From the NCBI RefSeq assembly GCF_002042965.1, contig NZ_MZNT01000001.1, forward strand, positions 1 through 64,000: a stretch of 64,000 bases of DNA, in the 5' to 3' direction. The notes under the pieces were generated by a model. That model saw nothing but the letters and a program-made list of their open reading frames with translations. It made no database searches and had not been told where the DNA came from. The DNA comes from Paenibacillus sp. 32352 (GTDB lineage Bacteria > Bacillota > Bacilli > Paenibacillales > NBRC-103111). The translations under genes were made by a program, and so were the position numbers. Below are positions 33,920 to 43,089 of this stretch, piece by piece (position 1 is the first letter of the stretch; each line of letters begins with the position of its first letter).

Positions 33920-34993
33920 TTGCAGCAAAACAATAAAAAGAAAAATCCGTTCTGGATGATCGGCACGGTAGTTGTTTTTCTGTTAGCCAAAGGAAAATGG
34001 CTGTTGTCGCTATTGAAGTTCGGCAAGTTCGGCGGCGTATTTATCTCCATGCTGCTCTCGATAGGCGGCTATGCGTTATTGTTTCCATGGTGGTTCGCTG
34101 TAGGGCTTGTTCTGCTCATTCTGGTCCACGAGCTGGGACACGTGATAGCTGCGAAGCAGAAGGGGCTTCCTGTCAGCGCTCCGGTGTTTATTCCGTTTCT
34201 CGGAGCATTGATTACAATGAAGCGCCATCCGAGAGACGCGGTTACCGAAGCGTACATGGCTTTCGGCGGTCCGATTCTGGGCACGGTAGGCGCGCTGGTA
34301 GTGTTTGGCCTGGGGTATTTGATTAACAGTCCCACCTACAGTCCCTTATTTTACAGCTTGGCGCTGGCCGGATTTATGATCAATTTATTTAATCTTCTCC
34401 CGATCCATCCTCTGGATGGGGGGAGAATCGCGACGGCAGTGTCCAGATGGCTGTGGCTAGTGGGATTAGTCGGGGGCCTTGTGTTAATCATTTACAACTT
34501 CAGCTTCATTCTGCTCATCATCTGGGCTATGTTTGCTTACGATCTGTATAAAAAATTCGTCAAGCACCGCAAGCACGGGGAGCAGAGGATGGTCAGCGCA
34601 AGCTTCCTGGTTCCGGCGGAGCCTCTCATAGAGCAGGGATACATCATCCCGGGAGAAGAGCATAAACGCGAGCTTCCTTTTGTTACTTATTCCGATCTGG
34701 AAGGACAGCAATTTGTCCATGTCATCTGGGAAGGCTTGAAGTTTCAGGGGACCATACCGCTGATGCAGCAGGGAATTATTCAAAAGGTGCATGTGACGCG
34801 GCTGGAACGGCTGCAAAAGGAAGAGGGCCTGCACTTGATGGTGCATTGCCAGGTCGATTACGAGTTATTTGAAAATGACCGTTACTATGAAGTACCGAAC
34901 GCAACCCGCTGGACGTACGGGATTAGTTATTTGGCGCTTGCCGCATTTTTGTTCGGGATGATGGCGGCGGTTCATAAGGTAGGCAACATATAA
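33920..34993 (+). CDS. Site-2-protease family (M50) membrane metalloprotease
   Basis: 357 residues. Zinc site HELGH (His70, Glu71, His74) in a membrane helix and the second motif LLPIHPLDGGRI (Asp166) in another, both as required for an active S2P-type enzyme. About five membrane segments, then a cytoplasmic-looking C-terminal region and a last helix. S2P enzymes cut membrane proteins inside the bilayer, often anti-sigma factors; an ECF sigma/anti-sigma pair lies 1.5 kb downstream, but a link is only a guess. TTG 33920 has AAGGAG (33904-33909) ten bases upstream; ATG 33899 overlaps that site. Confidence 0.82.
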   Translation: MQQNNKKKNPFWMIGTVVVFLLAKGKWLLSLLKFGKFGGVFISMLLSIGGYALLFPWWFAVGLVLLILVHELGHVIAAKQKGLPVSAPVFIPFLGALITMKRHPRDAVTEAYMAFGGPILGTVGALVVFGLGYLINSPTYSPLFYSLALAGFMINLFNLLPIHPLDGGRIATAVSRWLWLVGLVGGLVLIIYNFSFILLIIWAMFAYDLYKKFVKHRKHGEQRMVSASFLVPAEPLIEQGYIIPGEEHKRELPFVTYSDLEGQQFVHVIWEGLKFQGTIPLMQQGIIQKVHVTRLERLQKEEGLHLMVHCQVDYELFENDRYYEVPNATRWTYGISYLALAAFLFGMMAAVHKVGNI

Positions 34994-35018
34994 TCGGAGC
35001 AAAGAGGTCGTTGATCCA

Positions 35019-36209
35019 ATGAAACAATTTCAATCCAAGCGGTTATCCCATCTGGGATCCGCTATTTTTTCTGAAATGGCGCAGTGGAAGCAAGAGGTGA
35101 TGAGCCGCGGAACCGACGTCATAGATCTGGGCATCGGCAGTCCGGACCGCCCGCCTTCGGAGCGGGTCATCCAGGCAATGGAACAGGCGGTTCGCAAGCC
35201 TGAAGTATACGGTTATCCAACCTCGGAAGGAAGCCCGGCTTTCCGGCAGGCCGTAGCCCGCTGGTACCAGCATCGCTTCCAGGTCTCTCTTAATCCGGAG
35301 ACGGAAATCGTGGCCTTAATGGGTTCGCAGGACGGCTTATCCCATCTGGCCATGGCGGTCGCCGACCCTGGAGATTTGGCCATGGTGCCTGATCCGGGAT
35401 ATCCTATCTACTCAGCCAGCCTGGTGCTTGCGGGGGTGGAGCCCTATTTTCTGCCGTTAAGAGAAGAGAACGGATTTCTGCCAAAGCTCGAAGAGATTCC
35501 AGAGGAAGTAGCCCGTAAAGCCAAGTTCATCTTGTTGAATTACCCCAGCAATCCACTATCTGCGGTTGCGACGCGTCCGTTCTTCGAGCAGCTTATCGCC
35601 TTCGGCAAACGGTACGACCTGCTTGTCGTGCATGATCTTGCTTATTCGGAAATGGCCTTCGACGGATTCCGTCCGATGAGTATTCTGGAAATAGATGGGG
35701 CGAAGGATATTGCCGTAGAGTTTCACTCCTTATCCAAGAGCTTTAATATGGCAGGCTGTAGAATCGCCTTTATGGTAGGACAGCCTGATGCGGTGCGAGC
35801 GCTTCGGATACTGAAGTCCAATATCGACTACGGTGTGTTCAAGGCGGTTCAGGAAGCGGGAATCGCTGCGCTGGAGGAAGATATGGAGCATGGCGATACG
35901 GTTGCCGGTTTATATGAACGCAGGCGCGACCTTGTTATCGACGGGCTTGCAGCGGCAGGCTGGGTTATCCCGAAGCCCCAAGCGACCATGTTCATTTGGG
36001 CGCGCATTCCGGAGGGATGGACCTCTCGACAAATTTCCCGGGAAATCCTGTACCAGGCTGGCGTTGTCGTCATTCCGGGGGATGCATTCGGCAAGGAAGG
36101 CGAAGGGTATGTACGAATCGCGCTTGTACAGGAGGAGGACCGCTTGCGCGAGGCCGTGAACAGAATAGGACGATTTTTACAGACGGCAAAGCCTCCACAA
36201 AAGGTTTAA
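35019..36209 (+). CDS. DapL-type aminotransferase (LL-diaminopimelate aminotransferase-like)
   Basis: 396 residues, fold-type I PLP enzyme. Blocks DLGIGSPDRPP, VALMGSQDGLSHLAMA, VPDPGYPIY, LNYPSNPLSAVA, and the PLP lysine in EFHSLSKSFNMAGCR closely follow the DapL2 group, which makes LL-diaminopimelate directly from tetrahydrodipicolinate. Other aminotransferases of this subgroup act on different substrates, so the reaction stays tentative. GGTCG spacing before ATG 35019 is weak. Confidence 0.75.
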   Translation: MKQFQSKRLSHLGSAIFSEMAQWKQEVMSRGTDVIDLGIGSPDRPPSERVIQAMEQAVRKPEVYGYPTSEGSPAFRQAVARWYQHRFQVSLNPETEIVALMGSQDGLSHLAMAVADPGDLAMVPDPGYPIYSASLVLAGVEPYFLPLREENGFLPKLEEIPEEVARKAKFILLNYPSNPLSAVATRPFFEQLIAFGKRYDLLVVHDLAYSEMAFDGFRPMSILEIDGAKDIAVEFHSLSKSFNMAGCRIAFMVGQPDAVRALRILKSNIDYGVFKAVQEAGIAALEEDMEHGDTVAGLYERRRDLVIDGLAAAGWVIPKPQATMFIWARIPEGWTSRQISREILYQAGVVVIPGDAFGKEGEGYVRIALVQEEDRLREAVNRIGRFLQTAKPPQKV

Positions 36210-36215
36210 TTATAG

Positions 36216-36317
36216 CAGAACGCTGCAGATTACAATCCCTGCTTGGTTCATGACGCAAATCAACTTATCGGAAAAGATAAGAAGACAGGCGTTCTGGAAC
36301 CGGCGGGGATTTTTTTT
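36216..36317 (+). terminator. Long nested hairpin with T run; possible switch
   Basis: AATCCC (36234-36239), GGTTC (36245), ACGC (36253) and CTTATC (36264-36269) pair in order with GATAAG (36276-36281), GCGT (36289), GAACC (36297) and GGGATT (36306-36311), followed by a T run (36310-36317). Upstream CAGAACGC (36216-36223) is a perfect 8-bp complement to GCGTTCTG (36289-36296), competing with the hairpin. It terminates the aminotransferase transcript or controls the sigma-factor gene 140 bases further on. Confidence 0.6.
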
Positions 36318-36457
36318 GAGATTTTCAGCTTTCAACGAAAAAAAGCGATGTATCCTTTTTCCAGATGCACCTCATCAACTTTTTTCACCCCCCATCGAAC
36401 TATTTCCTTCTCCAAAGCGTATTTACAGTGAATACAGGAACGGAGGATCGTTCATTG

Positions 36458-36991
36458 ATGGATTATTCGATCTCTGAAGAGCAATCGCGGGCTATCTTTG
36501 AAGAGCATGCCCCCTATGTTTATGGAATCGCCCTGATGATCACCAAGTCTGCCATGCTGGCCGATGATATCACTCAGGAGACCTTTTTGCGCGCGTTTAA
36601 CAAGTACCATCTGTATAACCCCGATAAGCCCTTGCGCCCATGGCTGTACCGGATCACGATCAATTTGGTGCGAAGCACGCTGCGCAAGCAGCGGTGGCTA
36701 ACCTTCTTCGGTCAAGTGCCGGTTGAAGCAAGCGGCGGCTCCGTAGAGTCTATTGTTTTGAAAAATGAAAGCGAGCGTGAGCTATGGCAGCTGGTCAACC
36801 GGTTATCTCCCAAACGGAGAGAAGTGCTCATTTTGGTCTACTATGCCGGCCTGCCGCTGCATGAGGCTGCCGCTCTTCTCGATATCCGGCTCGGGACATG
36901 CAAATCGCGGCTTCATGCGGCTCTTCAGCAGCTTAGACAAAGCGACGCAGAGGATTATCATCTTACTTCGATTAAGGAGGCGCTCAAATGA
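36458..36991 (+). CDS. ECF-type RNA polymerase sigma factor
   Basis: 177 residues. Region 2: HAPYVYGIALMITKSAMLADDITQETFLRAFNKY (-10 recognition, core binding), region 4: LSPKRREVLILVYYAGLPLHEAAALLDIRLGTCKSRLHAALQQLR (-35 helix-turn-helix). GGAGGA (36442-36447) fixes ATG 36458. The next gene overlaps by four bases and encodes its probable anti-sigma factor. Target promoters are not predictable from the window. Confidence 0.9.
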   Translation: MDYSISEEQSRAIFEEHAPYVYGIALMITKSAMLADDITQETFLRAFNKYHLYNPDKPLRPWLYRITINLVRSTLRKQRWLTFFGQVPVEASGGSVESIVLKNESERELWQLVNRLSPKRREVLILVYYAGLPLHEAAALLDIRLGTCKSRLHAALQQLRQSDAEDYHLTSIKEALK

Positions 36992-38361
36992 CATTACATC
37001 ACGCTGCAGGGAAGCAGGAGGATGCATCGCTTGAACCCTCCAAAGCCGTTCAAAGGCGGATTCGTCAGCTGTCGCCCTCCTTTACCTTTGAAGAGCTGTG
37101 GGAGAAGCATAGGAGGGACCTGGGAGAGAAGAGGAATAGAGCTTCGCAAACGACCAAGCTGCGGACAAGATGGCTTTGGGCGGGTCATGCGGTGCTTTTG
37201 TGCGGAATATTGCTGGGAGGGCTCGGCTGGTACTCTCCTTCGGTCGGTGCCGCGTTGAAGAAGATTTTCTTTATTGATCTCTTTTACCAAAAGACCGGTG
37301 GATTGCTCGATGACGGGCTGTATCAGATTGAAAAACAAAATTTGGGCACCCCGACAAACATCTCGGTAACGGATAAAAATATTCAACTGACTGTAGCCGA
37401 GGTGTTCTACGATGGCGTTCAGCTGGTGATCAATTATCAGGTCGACTACCTGAAGAAGAATAAGATAACGGAGGAGGACGCCTCCTTCTATTATGAATAT
37501 GACTTTGAAGGTGTACATCCAACGATGATGGGGACTCATGAATTCAGTATTACAGGCGACCATACCTTCGTAGGGACGATGGTGTACAATATGGAGCCGG
37601 TGCCCGACCATACGATCCTGAACATCAAAATTCCGAAAATCGGCACTACGTTCGGCAAGTGGGATGTTGCGGTTCCGATTTCCGTCGGTAAAGCAGAGCA
37701 ATTGACTAAGATCATTCATCCTCAGCTGAAGGGCACCTATAAAGGGCACTCCTTTGAGGTTGAGGAGCTGACGCTATCTCCGGTAAGCACTCAGGTGAAG
37801 GTCAAGAGAGATGAATCCGCGGAGCTGTATTATCTGCTCGAGGATGACCTGCAAACTCCGTTTCTTTCCGGAGGCGGAATGGGCGGACAGGGGGAAGACC
37901 GGGAGAACTTCGGTCCTTTAACGGAGATGAATCCTCATCCGGCGTATGTAACCCTATTAGTCGGCGAGAGGAATCAAGGCCCGTCGATTCCATTTACACA
38001 AAGAGAGGAGTATGCGGACCTTTCGGGAGGGCTTCCGGTGACTCTAAAAGGAGCGGACGGAGGAAGCGTCAAAATTACCGGCATCCAACAGCTGGAGGAC
38101 GCCACGGTCATTTACTATGAGGCCAGCAATGCGGCGAATCAAATTCCTTTTTTGATGTTCGAAAGCCCATCGGGAGAAAGAATCTCGTCCAAGAAACGGC
38201 CTGTCCGGCTTTCCAGAGACTTGTTCTCCTATCAATGGGAATTTCCCGGCATCTCCTCTTTATCCGAAATGAAATTACTGCTGATCGTAGACGAATTTTC
38301 CGAAGAATTTGAGAAGCCGATGAAAATCCGTATACCGCTGGATTGGGGTACGCGGCCGTAA
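36988..38361 (+). CDS. DUF4179 membrane protein, probable anti-sigma factor
   Basis: 457 residues. N-terminal 55 residues are cytoplasmic, with FTFEELWEKHRRDL as a possible sigma-binding helix; one membrane helix at about 62-82; the rest is outside and fits the DUF4179 pattern (VTDKNIQLTVAEVFYDGVQLVINYQVD near the start). DUF4179 proteins typically pair with ECF sigma factors. ATGA overlap with the sigma gene supports a coupled pair. No zinc-binding HxxxCxxC motif. Confidence 0.82.
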   Translation: MTLHHAAGKQEDASLEPSKAVQRRIRQLSPSFTFEELWEKHRRDLGEKRNRASQTTKLRTRWLWAGHAVLLCGILLGGLGWYSPSVGAALKKIFFIDLFYQKTGGLLDDGLYQIEKQNLGTPTNISVTDKNIQLTVAEVFYDGVQLVINYQVDYLKKNKITEEDASFYYEYDFEGVHPTMMGTHEFSITGDHTFVGTMVYNMEPVPDHTILNIKIPKIGTTFGKWDVAVPISVGKAEQLTKIIHPQLKGTYKGHSFEVEELTLSPVSTQVKVKRDESAELYYLLEDDLQTPFLSGGGMGGQGEDRENFGPLTEMNPHPAYVTLLVGERNQGPSIPFTQREEYADLSGGLPVTLKGADGGSVKITGIQQLEDATVIYYEASNAANQIPFLMFESPSGERISSKKRPVRLSRDLFSYQWEFPGISSLSEMKLLLIVDEFSEEFEKPMKIRIPLDWGTRP

Positions 38362-38393
38362 CGCTTTAAGAATGTCCGGTTCCAGGACGCATA

Positions 38394-38436
38394 AGCATTA
38401 AGGGGAGCCAAGGCCCCACTTGCGCTTCCCTAATGA
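38394..38436 (+). terminator. Hairpin after the anti-sigma gene
   Basis: CATTAAGGGGAGC pairs imperfectly with GCGCTTCCCTAATG. There is no clear T run. Its loop side carries AGCCAAGGCCCCACTT, identical over 16 bases to the left edge of the repeat at 43084-43099. Confidence 0.4.
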
Positions 38437-38545
38437 TACGATGTCGCCTTTTTGTACTTCGACTTGTCATTTATTTGAAATTTAAACGATTTCACAAACA
38501 TGCTAAGATAAAGCCAAGTCGTTATTTCAAAGGAGAGATTATCGT

Positions 38546-39628
38546 ATGTCTAAGAAGCTAAAAGTAGCTGTTATCGGCTGCGGAGGCATTGCCAAAGGGA
38601 AGCATTTGCCGAGTCTTGCCAAGCTTGAGCAAGTGGAGCTTGTCGCTTTTTGTGACATTATCGTGGAGAGAGCCGAGCAGGCCGCAGAGAAATATGGTGT
38701 CGCCGGAGCAAAGGTATACGAGGACTATCGGGAGCTGCTTAATGACAAAAGCATTCAGGTGGTTCACGTATGTACACCTAACGATTCCCACGCCGACATC
38801 TCGATTGCCGCATTGGAATCAGGCAAGCATGTTATGTGCGAGAAGCCGATGGCCAAGACGGCAGCGGATGCGCGGAGAATGGCAGAAGCTGCAGAACGGA
38901 CCGGGTATAAGCTGACCATCGGTTACAATAACCGTTTCCGCTCCGACAGCATGTATTTAAAGCAGCTATGCGAAGCCGGAGAGCTTGGAGATATTTATTA
39001 TGCCAAGGCTCATGCCATTCGCAGACGTGCCGTACCGACATGGGGCGTATTCCTTGATGGCGAGAAGCAGGGCGGAGGCCCATTGATTGATATCGGTACG
39101 CATGCGCTCGATTTGACGCTGTGGCTGATGAACAACTATGAACCCAAGGCCGTACTAGGTTCCACCTTTCACAAGCTTTCCCAAAAAGAAAACGCTGCCA
39201 ATGCCTGGGGGCCATGGGATCCCAAGAAATTCACTGTTGAAGATTCCGCTTTCGGCATGATCACGATGAAGAATGGAGCCACTATCGTATTGGAATCGAG
39301 CTGGGCGCTGAACACACTCGATGTGAAGGAAGCGAAGAGCACGCTGTGCGGTACGGAAGGCGGTGCGGATATGGAGGACGGCTTGCGTATTAACGGCGAG
39401 AAGCACAGCCGGCTGTTCAAAAACCAGATTCAGCTGGATACGGGCGGCGTCGATTTTTATGACGGGAAAAAAGAGAACATGCAGGATACCGAAATCCGGT
39501 TATGGATCGATGCTGTATTGAACGACAAACAGCCGATTGTAACTCCGAAGCAGGCGTGTGTCGTATCGGAAATTCTTGAGGCGATTTATAAATCCGCCGA
39601 GACGGGCGAAGCCGTATATTTTGATTAA
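38546..39628 (+). CDS. Gfo/Idh/MocA-family oxidoreductase
   Basis: 360 residues. N-terminal Rossmann domain starting VAVIGCGGIAKGKHLP (NAD(P) binding), EKP motif with Lys100, and GGPLIDIGTHALDLTLWLM holding the likely catalytic His. Family members oxidise or reduce sugar and inositol hydroxyls. Preceded by AAAGGAGAGA. A second family member follows 89 bases later, then an AraC regulator, suggesting a small sugar-related cluster. Confidence 0.85.
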   Translation: MSKKLKVAVIGCGGIAKGKHLPSLAKLEQVELVAFCDIIVERAEQAAEKYGVAGAKVYEDYRELLNDKSIQVVHVCTPNDSHADISIAALESGKHVMCEKPMAKTAADARRMAEAAERTGYKLTIGYNNRFRSDSMYLKQLCEAGELGDIYYAKAHAIRRRAVPTWGVFLDGEKQGGGPLIDIGTHALDLTLWLMNNYEPKAVLGSTFHKLSQKENAANAWGPWDPKKFTVEDSAFGMITMKNGATIVLESSWALNTLDVKEAKSTLCGTEGGADMEDGLRINGEKHSRLFKNQIQLDTGGVDFYDGKKENMQDTEIRLWIDAVLNDKQPIVTPKQACVVSEILEAIYKSAETGEAVYFD

Positions 39629-39717
39629 GGATCAAGAAAAGGTTTATTTTGATAAAAGTGCTTGTCGTATTCAAAACGAAGATGCGATATGATTCTAAAT
39701 GACGGAGGTACATAGAA

Positions 39718-40734
39718 ATGATCCGAGTAGCAATGCTGAGCTTTTGGCATGTGCATGCCAACGATTATGCCCGCCAGGCGACCGAGCATCCTAATACGGA
39801 AATTGTGGCTGTATGGGATGAGATTCCGGAGAGAGGACGCAAGCAGGCGGAGGAACGGGGCGTGCGGTTTTACGGGGATTTGAAGGAGCTGCTCGCTCAA
39901 GATGATATTGACGGAGTTATTGTTGATACGCCGACCAATATGCATCACGAGGTTATGGTAGCGGCTGCACAGGCGGGCAAGCATATTTTCACTGAAAAGG
40001 TCGTAGCGACCACGCTGAAGGAATGCAATGAAATTTTGGCGGCAGTTCAAGAAGCAGGGGTCAAACTGACGGTGTCATTGCCTCGCTTGAATGCGGATTA
40101 TACGCTGGAAGTTCAACATATTTTGCGTGAGAGGATGCTGGGGGAGATTACGCTGGTGCGTACCCGCTTATCCCATAATGGTGCCATTCCGTCCGAGCGC
40201 GATCCGAACGGCTGGCTGCCTGCTCATTTCTTTAACAAAGAACAATGCGGCGGCGGTGCAATGATCGACCTAGGCTGCCATCCGATGTACTTGGCGCGCC
40301 TGTTCTTAGGTCTTCCGGACAGCGTTTCCGCCAACTATGGCTATGTGACGGGTAAAGAGGTAGAGGATAATGCAGTGAGTGTGCTAAGCTATTCGAACGG
40401 TGCGTTGGCGGTCGTCGAGGCCGGCTTCGTTAACCGGTTCTCGCCGTTTGTTATCGAGGTCCATGGGACGGAAGGAAGCTTGCTGTATTCCACGCATGAT
40501 AACAAGCTGCTGGTCCAAAGCTCGAAGCTCGGGGGGCAGAAGGAATGGCAAGTGCGGCAGCAGCTTCCGGCGAACCGTCCGTCCGCTTTCGATCAATGGG
40601 TGAGCCATATCGAGAATGGTACGACGGCGGATGAAAATATTCAGCTGGCTCTGGATTTAACAAGACTGATGGAGGCGTCCAATATCTCGGCGGGCACCGG
40701 AAAAGCGTGCAAGCTTAGCGATTTGGCGCAGTAA
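39718..40734 (+). CDS. Gfo/Idh/MocA-family oxidoreductase, atypical
   Basis: 338 residues. The C-terminal domain (GGAMIDLGCHPMYLARLFLG) and overall layout fit the family. Two key sites differ: the N-terminal nucleotide loop reads LSFWHVHANDYARQ instead of G-x-G-x-x-G, and the EKP motif reads EKVV (Lys94). It may use the cofactor differently or act on a distinct substrate. Same direction as the preceding dehydrogenase, with GGAGGT upstream. Confidence 0.8.
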   Translation: MIRVAMLSFWHVHANDYARQATEHPNTEIVAVWDEIPERGRKQAEERGVRFYGDLKELLAQDDIDGVIVDTPTNMHHEVMVAAAQAGKHIFTEKVVATTLKECNEILAAVQEAGVKLTVSLPRLNADYTLEVQHILRERMLGEITLVRTRLSHNGAIPSERDPNGWLPAHFFNKEQCGGGAMIDLGCHPMYLARLFLGLPDSVSANYGYVTGKEVEDNAVSVLSYSNGALAVVEAGFVNRFSPFVIEVHGTEGSLLYSTHDNKLLVQSSKLGGQKEWQVRQQLPANRPSAFDQWVSHIENGTTADENIQLALDLTRLMEASNISAGTGKACKLSDLAQ

Positions 40735-40750
40735 TTATGACGGGAAGCAT

Positions 40751-40875
40751 GGCGGAGGCCCTGCTTATCCGTGGATAACTGAGATAGAGGGAGTCAGGGA
40801 GGACTGGCACAGTCTGGAGTAACGATTCCCTGCCTATCCCGGGTTCTTATAATCCACCACAGGGCCAATGCCGCC
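40751..40875 (+). promoter_or_regulatory. Long nested hairpin leader of the AraC-type gene
   Basis: Six helices stack in order: GGCGG (40751)/CCGCC (40871), GGCCCTG (40757)/CAGGGCC (40860), GTGGAT (40771)/ATCCAC (40852), GATAG (40783)/CTATC (40834), CAGGGA (40795)/TCCCTG (40827) and GACTG (40802)/CAGTC (40810) with a GCA loop. The structure ends 11 bases before the ribosome site of the next gene. No T run follows. No known riboswitch class fits. Confidence 0.6.
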
Positions 40876-40902
40876 CTAACAGCTGCGGAGGTGACCCATT
40901 CA

Positions 40903-41886
40903 TTGGAATGCTCGAACAGGACAACGTCCAAGCCATATGCTTTCGAACTGATGCTCGGCCAGCCGTATGCGTTGGACCGGCTTGATCTTGAGTTTCGCTG
41001 GGGCCAATACGGGATCCGTATGCTGCGCTTTCATCATACCAGCTTCCCGGCGGGAAGATCCGTCAGCTTTCATAAGCATTCCGATTATGAATTTCACTAT
41101 ATTCCGCGCGGGAAGGGCAAGGTGATTCTGAGCGAGGTCCCGTATGCGCTGCAGGAAGGCATGCTGTACTTGACTGGGCCGAATGTGCTGCATTATCAGG
41201 AGGCCGATGCTGTGGAGGCCATGGATGAGCTGTGCCTGCATATCGATATCGTGAAGCTGGATGAGGAGACCGATGCTGCCGAGGGCAGTGCAAATTCGAG
41301 GGATTGGGGCCGGAAATGGGAGATTGCCGAGGCAGAAGCGTGTATTCAGCAGATTCAGTCGCTCCCCGCCAGACCGGCAGCAGACCAGTTTCGGGCGATG
41401 GACTGCTTCTTGACCGCGTACAGGGCATGGTATGAGAATCAGCCGGGGCTGTTCACGGTGCTGAAGCAGTCCATCATCCAAATTTTGCTGCGCACGGCGC
41501 GTACCTACGCTTCGGTTCCCCAGCCGGATTTGCCTTCCCGCGATATGAAGCATTACCGGTATCAGCTTGCCGTTCAATTCATCAACGACAATTATATGGA
41601 GCCTTTAACGCTGGACATTGTGGCTGAGAGGGTGCAGATCAGCTCGAGGCAGCTGCAGCGAATTTTTCGGGAGCATACGGGGTCGACGTTCAGCGAATAT
41701 ATCGAGCAGCTAAGGCTGACCCATATTTGCAGCGAGCTCAGCTTAAGCACGGAGACGATCGATCAGATCGCTTTTCGCAACGGCTTCTCCAGCTCCAACT
41801 ATTTGCATTATGTGTTCAAAAAGAAATTCGGCATCACTCCCATGCAGTACCGGCAGCAGCATCAGGTTGCGGCCACGTTATCCTGA
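40903..41886 (+). CDS. AraC-family transcriptional regulator with cupin sensor domain
   Basis: 327 residues. N-terminal AraC-binding cupin (SFHKHSDYEFHYIPRGKGKV...GMLYLTGPNVLHY), C-terminal double helix-turn-helix (LTLDIVAERVQISSRQLQRIFREHTGSTFSEYI, then IDQIAFRNGFSSSNYLHYVFKKKFGITPMQYR). Probably controls the two neighbouring oxidoreductases in response to a sugar. TTG 40903 is chosen because GGAGGTGA (40887-40894) lies eight bases before it; GTG 40891 is part of that site. Confidence 0.85.
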   Translation: MECSNRTTSKPYAFELMLGQPYALDRLDLEFRWGQYGIRMLRFHHTSFPAGRSVSFHKHSDYEFHYIPRGKGKVILSEVPYALQEGMLYLTGPNVLHYQEADAVEAMDELCLHIDIVKLDEETDAAEGSANSRDWGRKWEIAEAEACIQQIQSLPARPAADQFRAMDCFLTAYRAWYENQPGLFTVLKQSIIQILLRTARTYASVPQPDLPSRDMKHYRYQLAVQFINDNYMEPLTLDIVAERVQISSRQLQRIFREHTGSTFSEYIEQLRLTHICSELSLSTETIDQIAFRNGFSSSNYLHYVFKKKFGITPMQYRQQHQVAATLS

Positions 41887-42058
41887 GATGGAGAGCAAAC
41901 AATGGAGCCGAAGGTGGAGGCCGTGATCTGTGAAAACCAGGTTGCGGTCTTTTTCATGCTGCTTCTTTATTTGGGTATGAGGCAAATTAGACCATCTCCC
42001 CCCAGCTAGCCGTTGCCATGGTATAATAGAAGTCAAAATGGCTTTGGGAGAGATGATA

Positions 42059-42940
42059 TTGAATCCATATGAAGAACAGCCGCAATCCGTCCTTCTGGTC
42101 GACGGCATGGCGCTATTGTTTCGCGCCTTCTACGCGACCTCCTACAGCGGCTACATAATGAAAACAAGCGGCGGAATGCCGACGAATGCGGTATTTGGCT
42201 TCGTCAAATACTTTTGGGATGCCGTACAGACCTTTAAACCGACTCATGTCATCTGCTGCTGGGATATGGGCGGCAAAACGTTCCGTACGGAGAAATTTTC
42301 GGACTACAAGGCGAACCGTGCCGACTGTCCGGAAGAACTGATCCCGCAGTTTGATCTCGTAAAAGACGTCGTTGAGAGCTTCGGCGTACCTAATGTCGGA
42401 TTGAACGGCTATGAGGCGGACGATTGTATCGGGACATTAGCGCGTACATACAGCATGGAGAACGATGTGTATATTTTGACGGGCGACCATGATATGCTTC
42501 AGCTGCTGCAGGAGCGGGTGAAGGTGGTCATCATGAAGAAAGGGCAGGGCAATTATGCCGTCTACAGCCCGGAAACGCTGATGGAGGAGAAGCAGCTGAC
42601 GCCTGAGCAGTTTATCGACCTGAAGGGCTTGATGGGCGATACCGCCGACAACTATCCCGGCGTGAAAGGGATTGGAGAGAAAACTGCACTCAAGCTGCTG
42701 CAGGAGCACGGCTCTGTGGAAGGCATTATCGAGAATTTGCCGCTTCTGCCCAAAGGGGTTCGCGCCAAAATTGAAGCAGAGCTTGAAATGCTGCATCTAT
42801 CCCGCGATTTGGCGCGTATACGTACGGATGTGCCGGTCATGTGCGAGCTGGCCGCAGCCAGCTGGGAGGTAGACCGCGGCCGGGTTATTGCGAAGTTCGA
42901 AGAGCTGGAGTTTAAGGGATTATCCAAATTGCTCGATTGA
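42059..42940 (+). CDS. Stand-alone 5'-3' exonuclease (DNA polymerase I N-domain homologue)
   Basis: About 293 residues. Matches the 5'-nuclease family: LLVDGMALLFRAF (first metal Asp), GYEADDCIGTLA, LTGDHDMLQLL, and the helix-three-turn-helix LKGLMGDTADNYPGVKGIGEKTALKLL. Removes RNA primers or flaps; B. subtilis YpcP is comparable. No polymerase domain follows. TTG 42059 has GGGAGAG six bases upstream; ATG 42053 or 42038 are alternatives. A TATAAT at 42022-42027 is a likely -10 box. Confidence 0.85.
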   Translation: MNPYEEQPQSVLLVDGMALLFRAFYATSYSGYIMKTSGGMPTNAVFGFVKYFWDAVQTFKPTHVICCWDMGGKTFRTEKFSDYKANRADCPEELIPQFDLVKDVVESFGVPNVGLNGYEADDCIGTLARTYSMENDVYILTGDHDMLQLLQERVKVVIMKKGQGNYAVYSPETLMEEKQLTPEQFIDLKGLMGDTADNYPGVKGIGEKTALKLLQEHGSVEGIIENLPLLPKGVRAKIEAELEMLHLSRDLARIRTDVPVMCELAAASWEVDRGRVIAKFEELEFKGLSKLLD

Positions 42941-42984
42941 AATCATCTTACATAATGAACTTATACATGTAGCTGTTTCTTTAA

Positions 42985-43026
42985 GGCCTCATCTTCCATG
43001 GGATATGGAGGATAGAGGCTTTTTTT
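42985..43026 (+). terminator. Terminator after the exonuclease gene
   Basis: GCCTC-CTTCCAT pairs with ATGGAGG-GAGGC, followed by seven T. Confidence 0.82.
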
Positions 43027-43089
43027 ACAATATAGAATTTATAAATTTCGGGGCTCCCCGCAAAGTACCTGAATCAGCTTCGAAGCCAA

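Noticed and set aside
36234..36317. Idea that this hairpin is a c-di-GMP riboswitch (ACGCAAA core)
   Set aside because: The tetraloop, receptor and second helix of that class are missing; only a short motif agrees.
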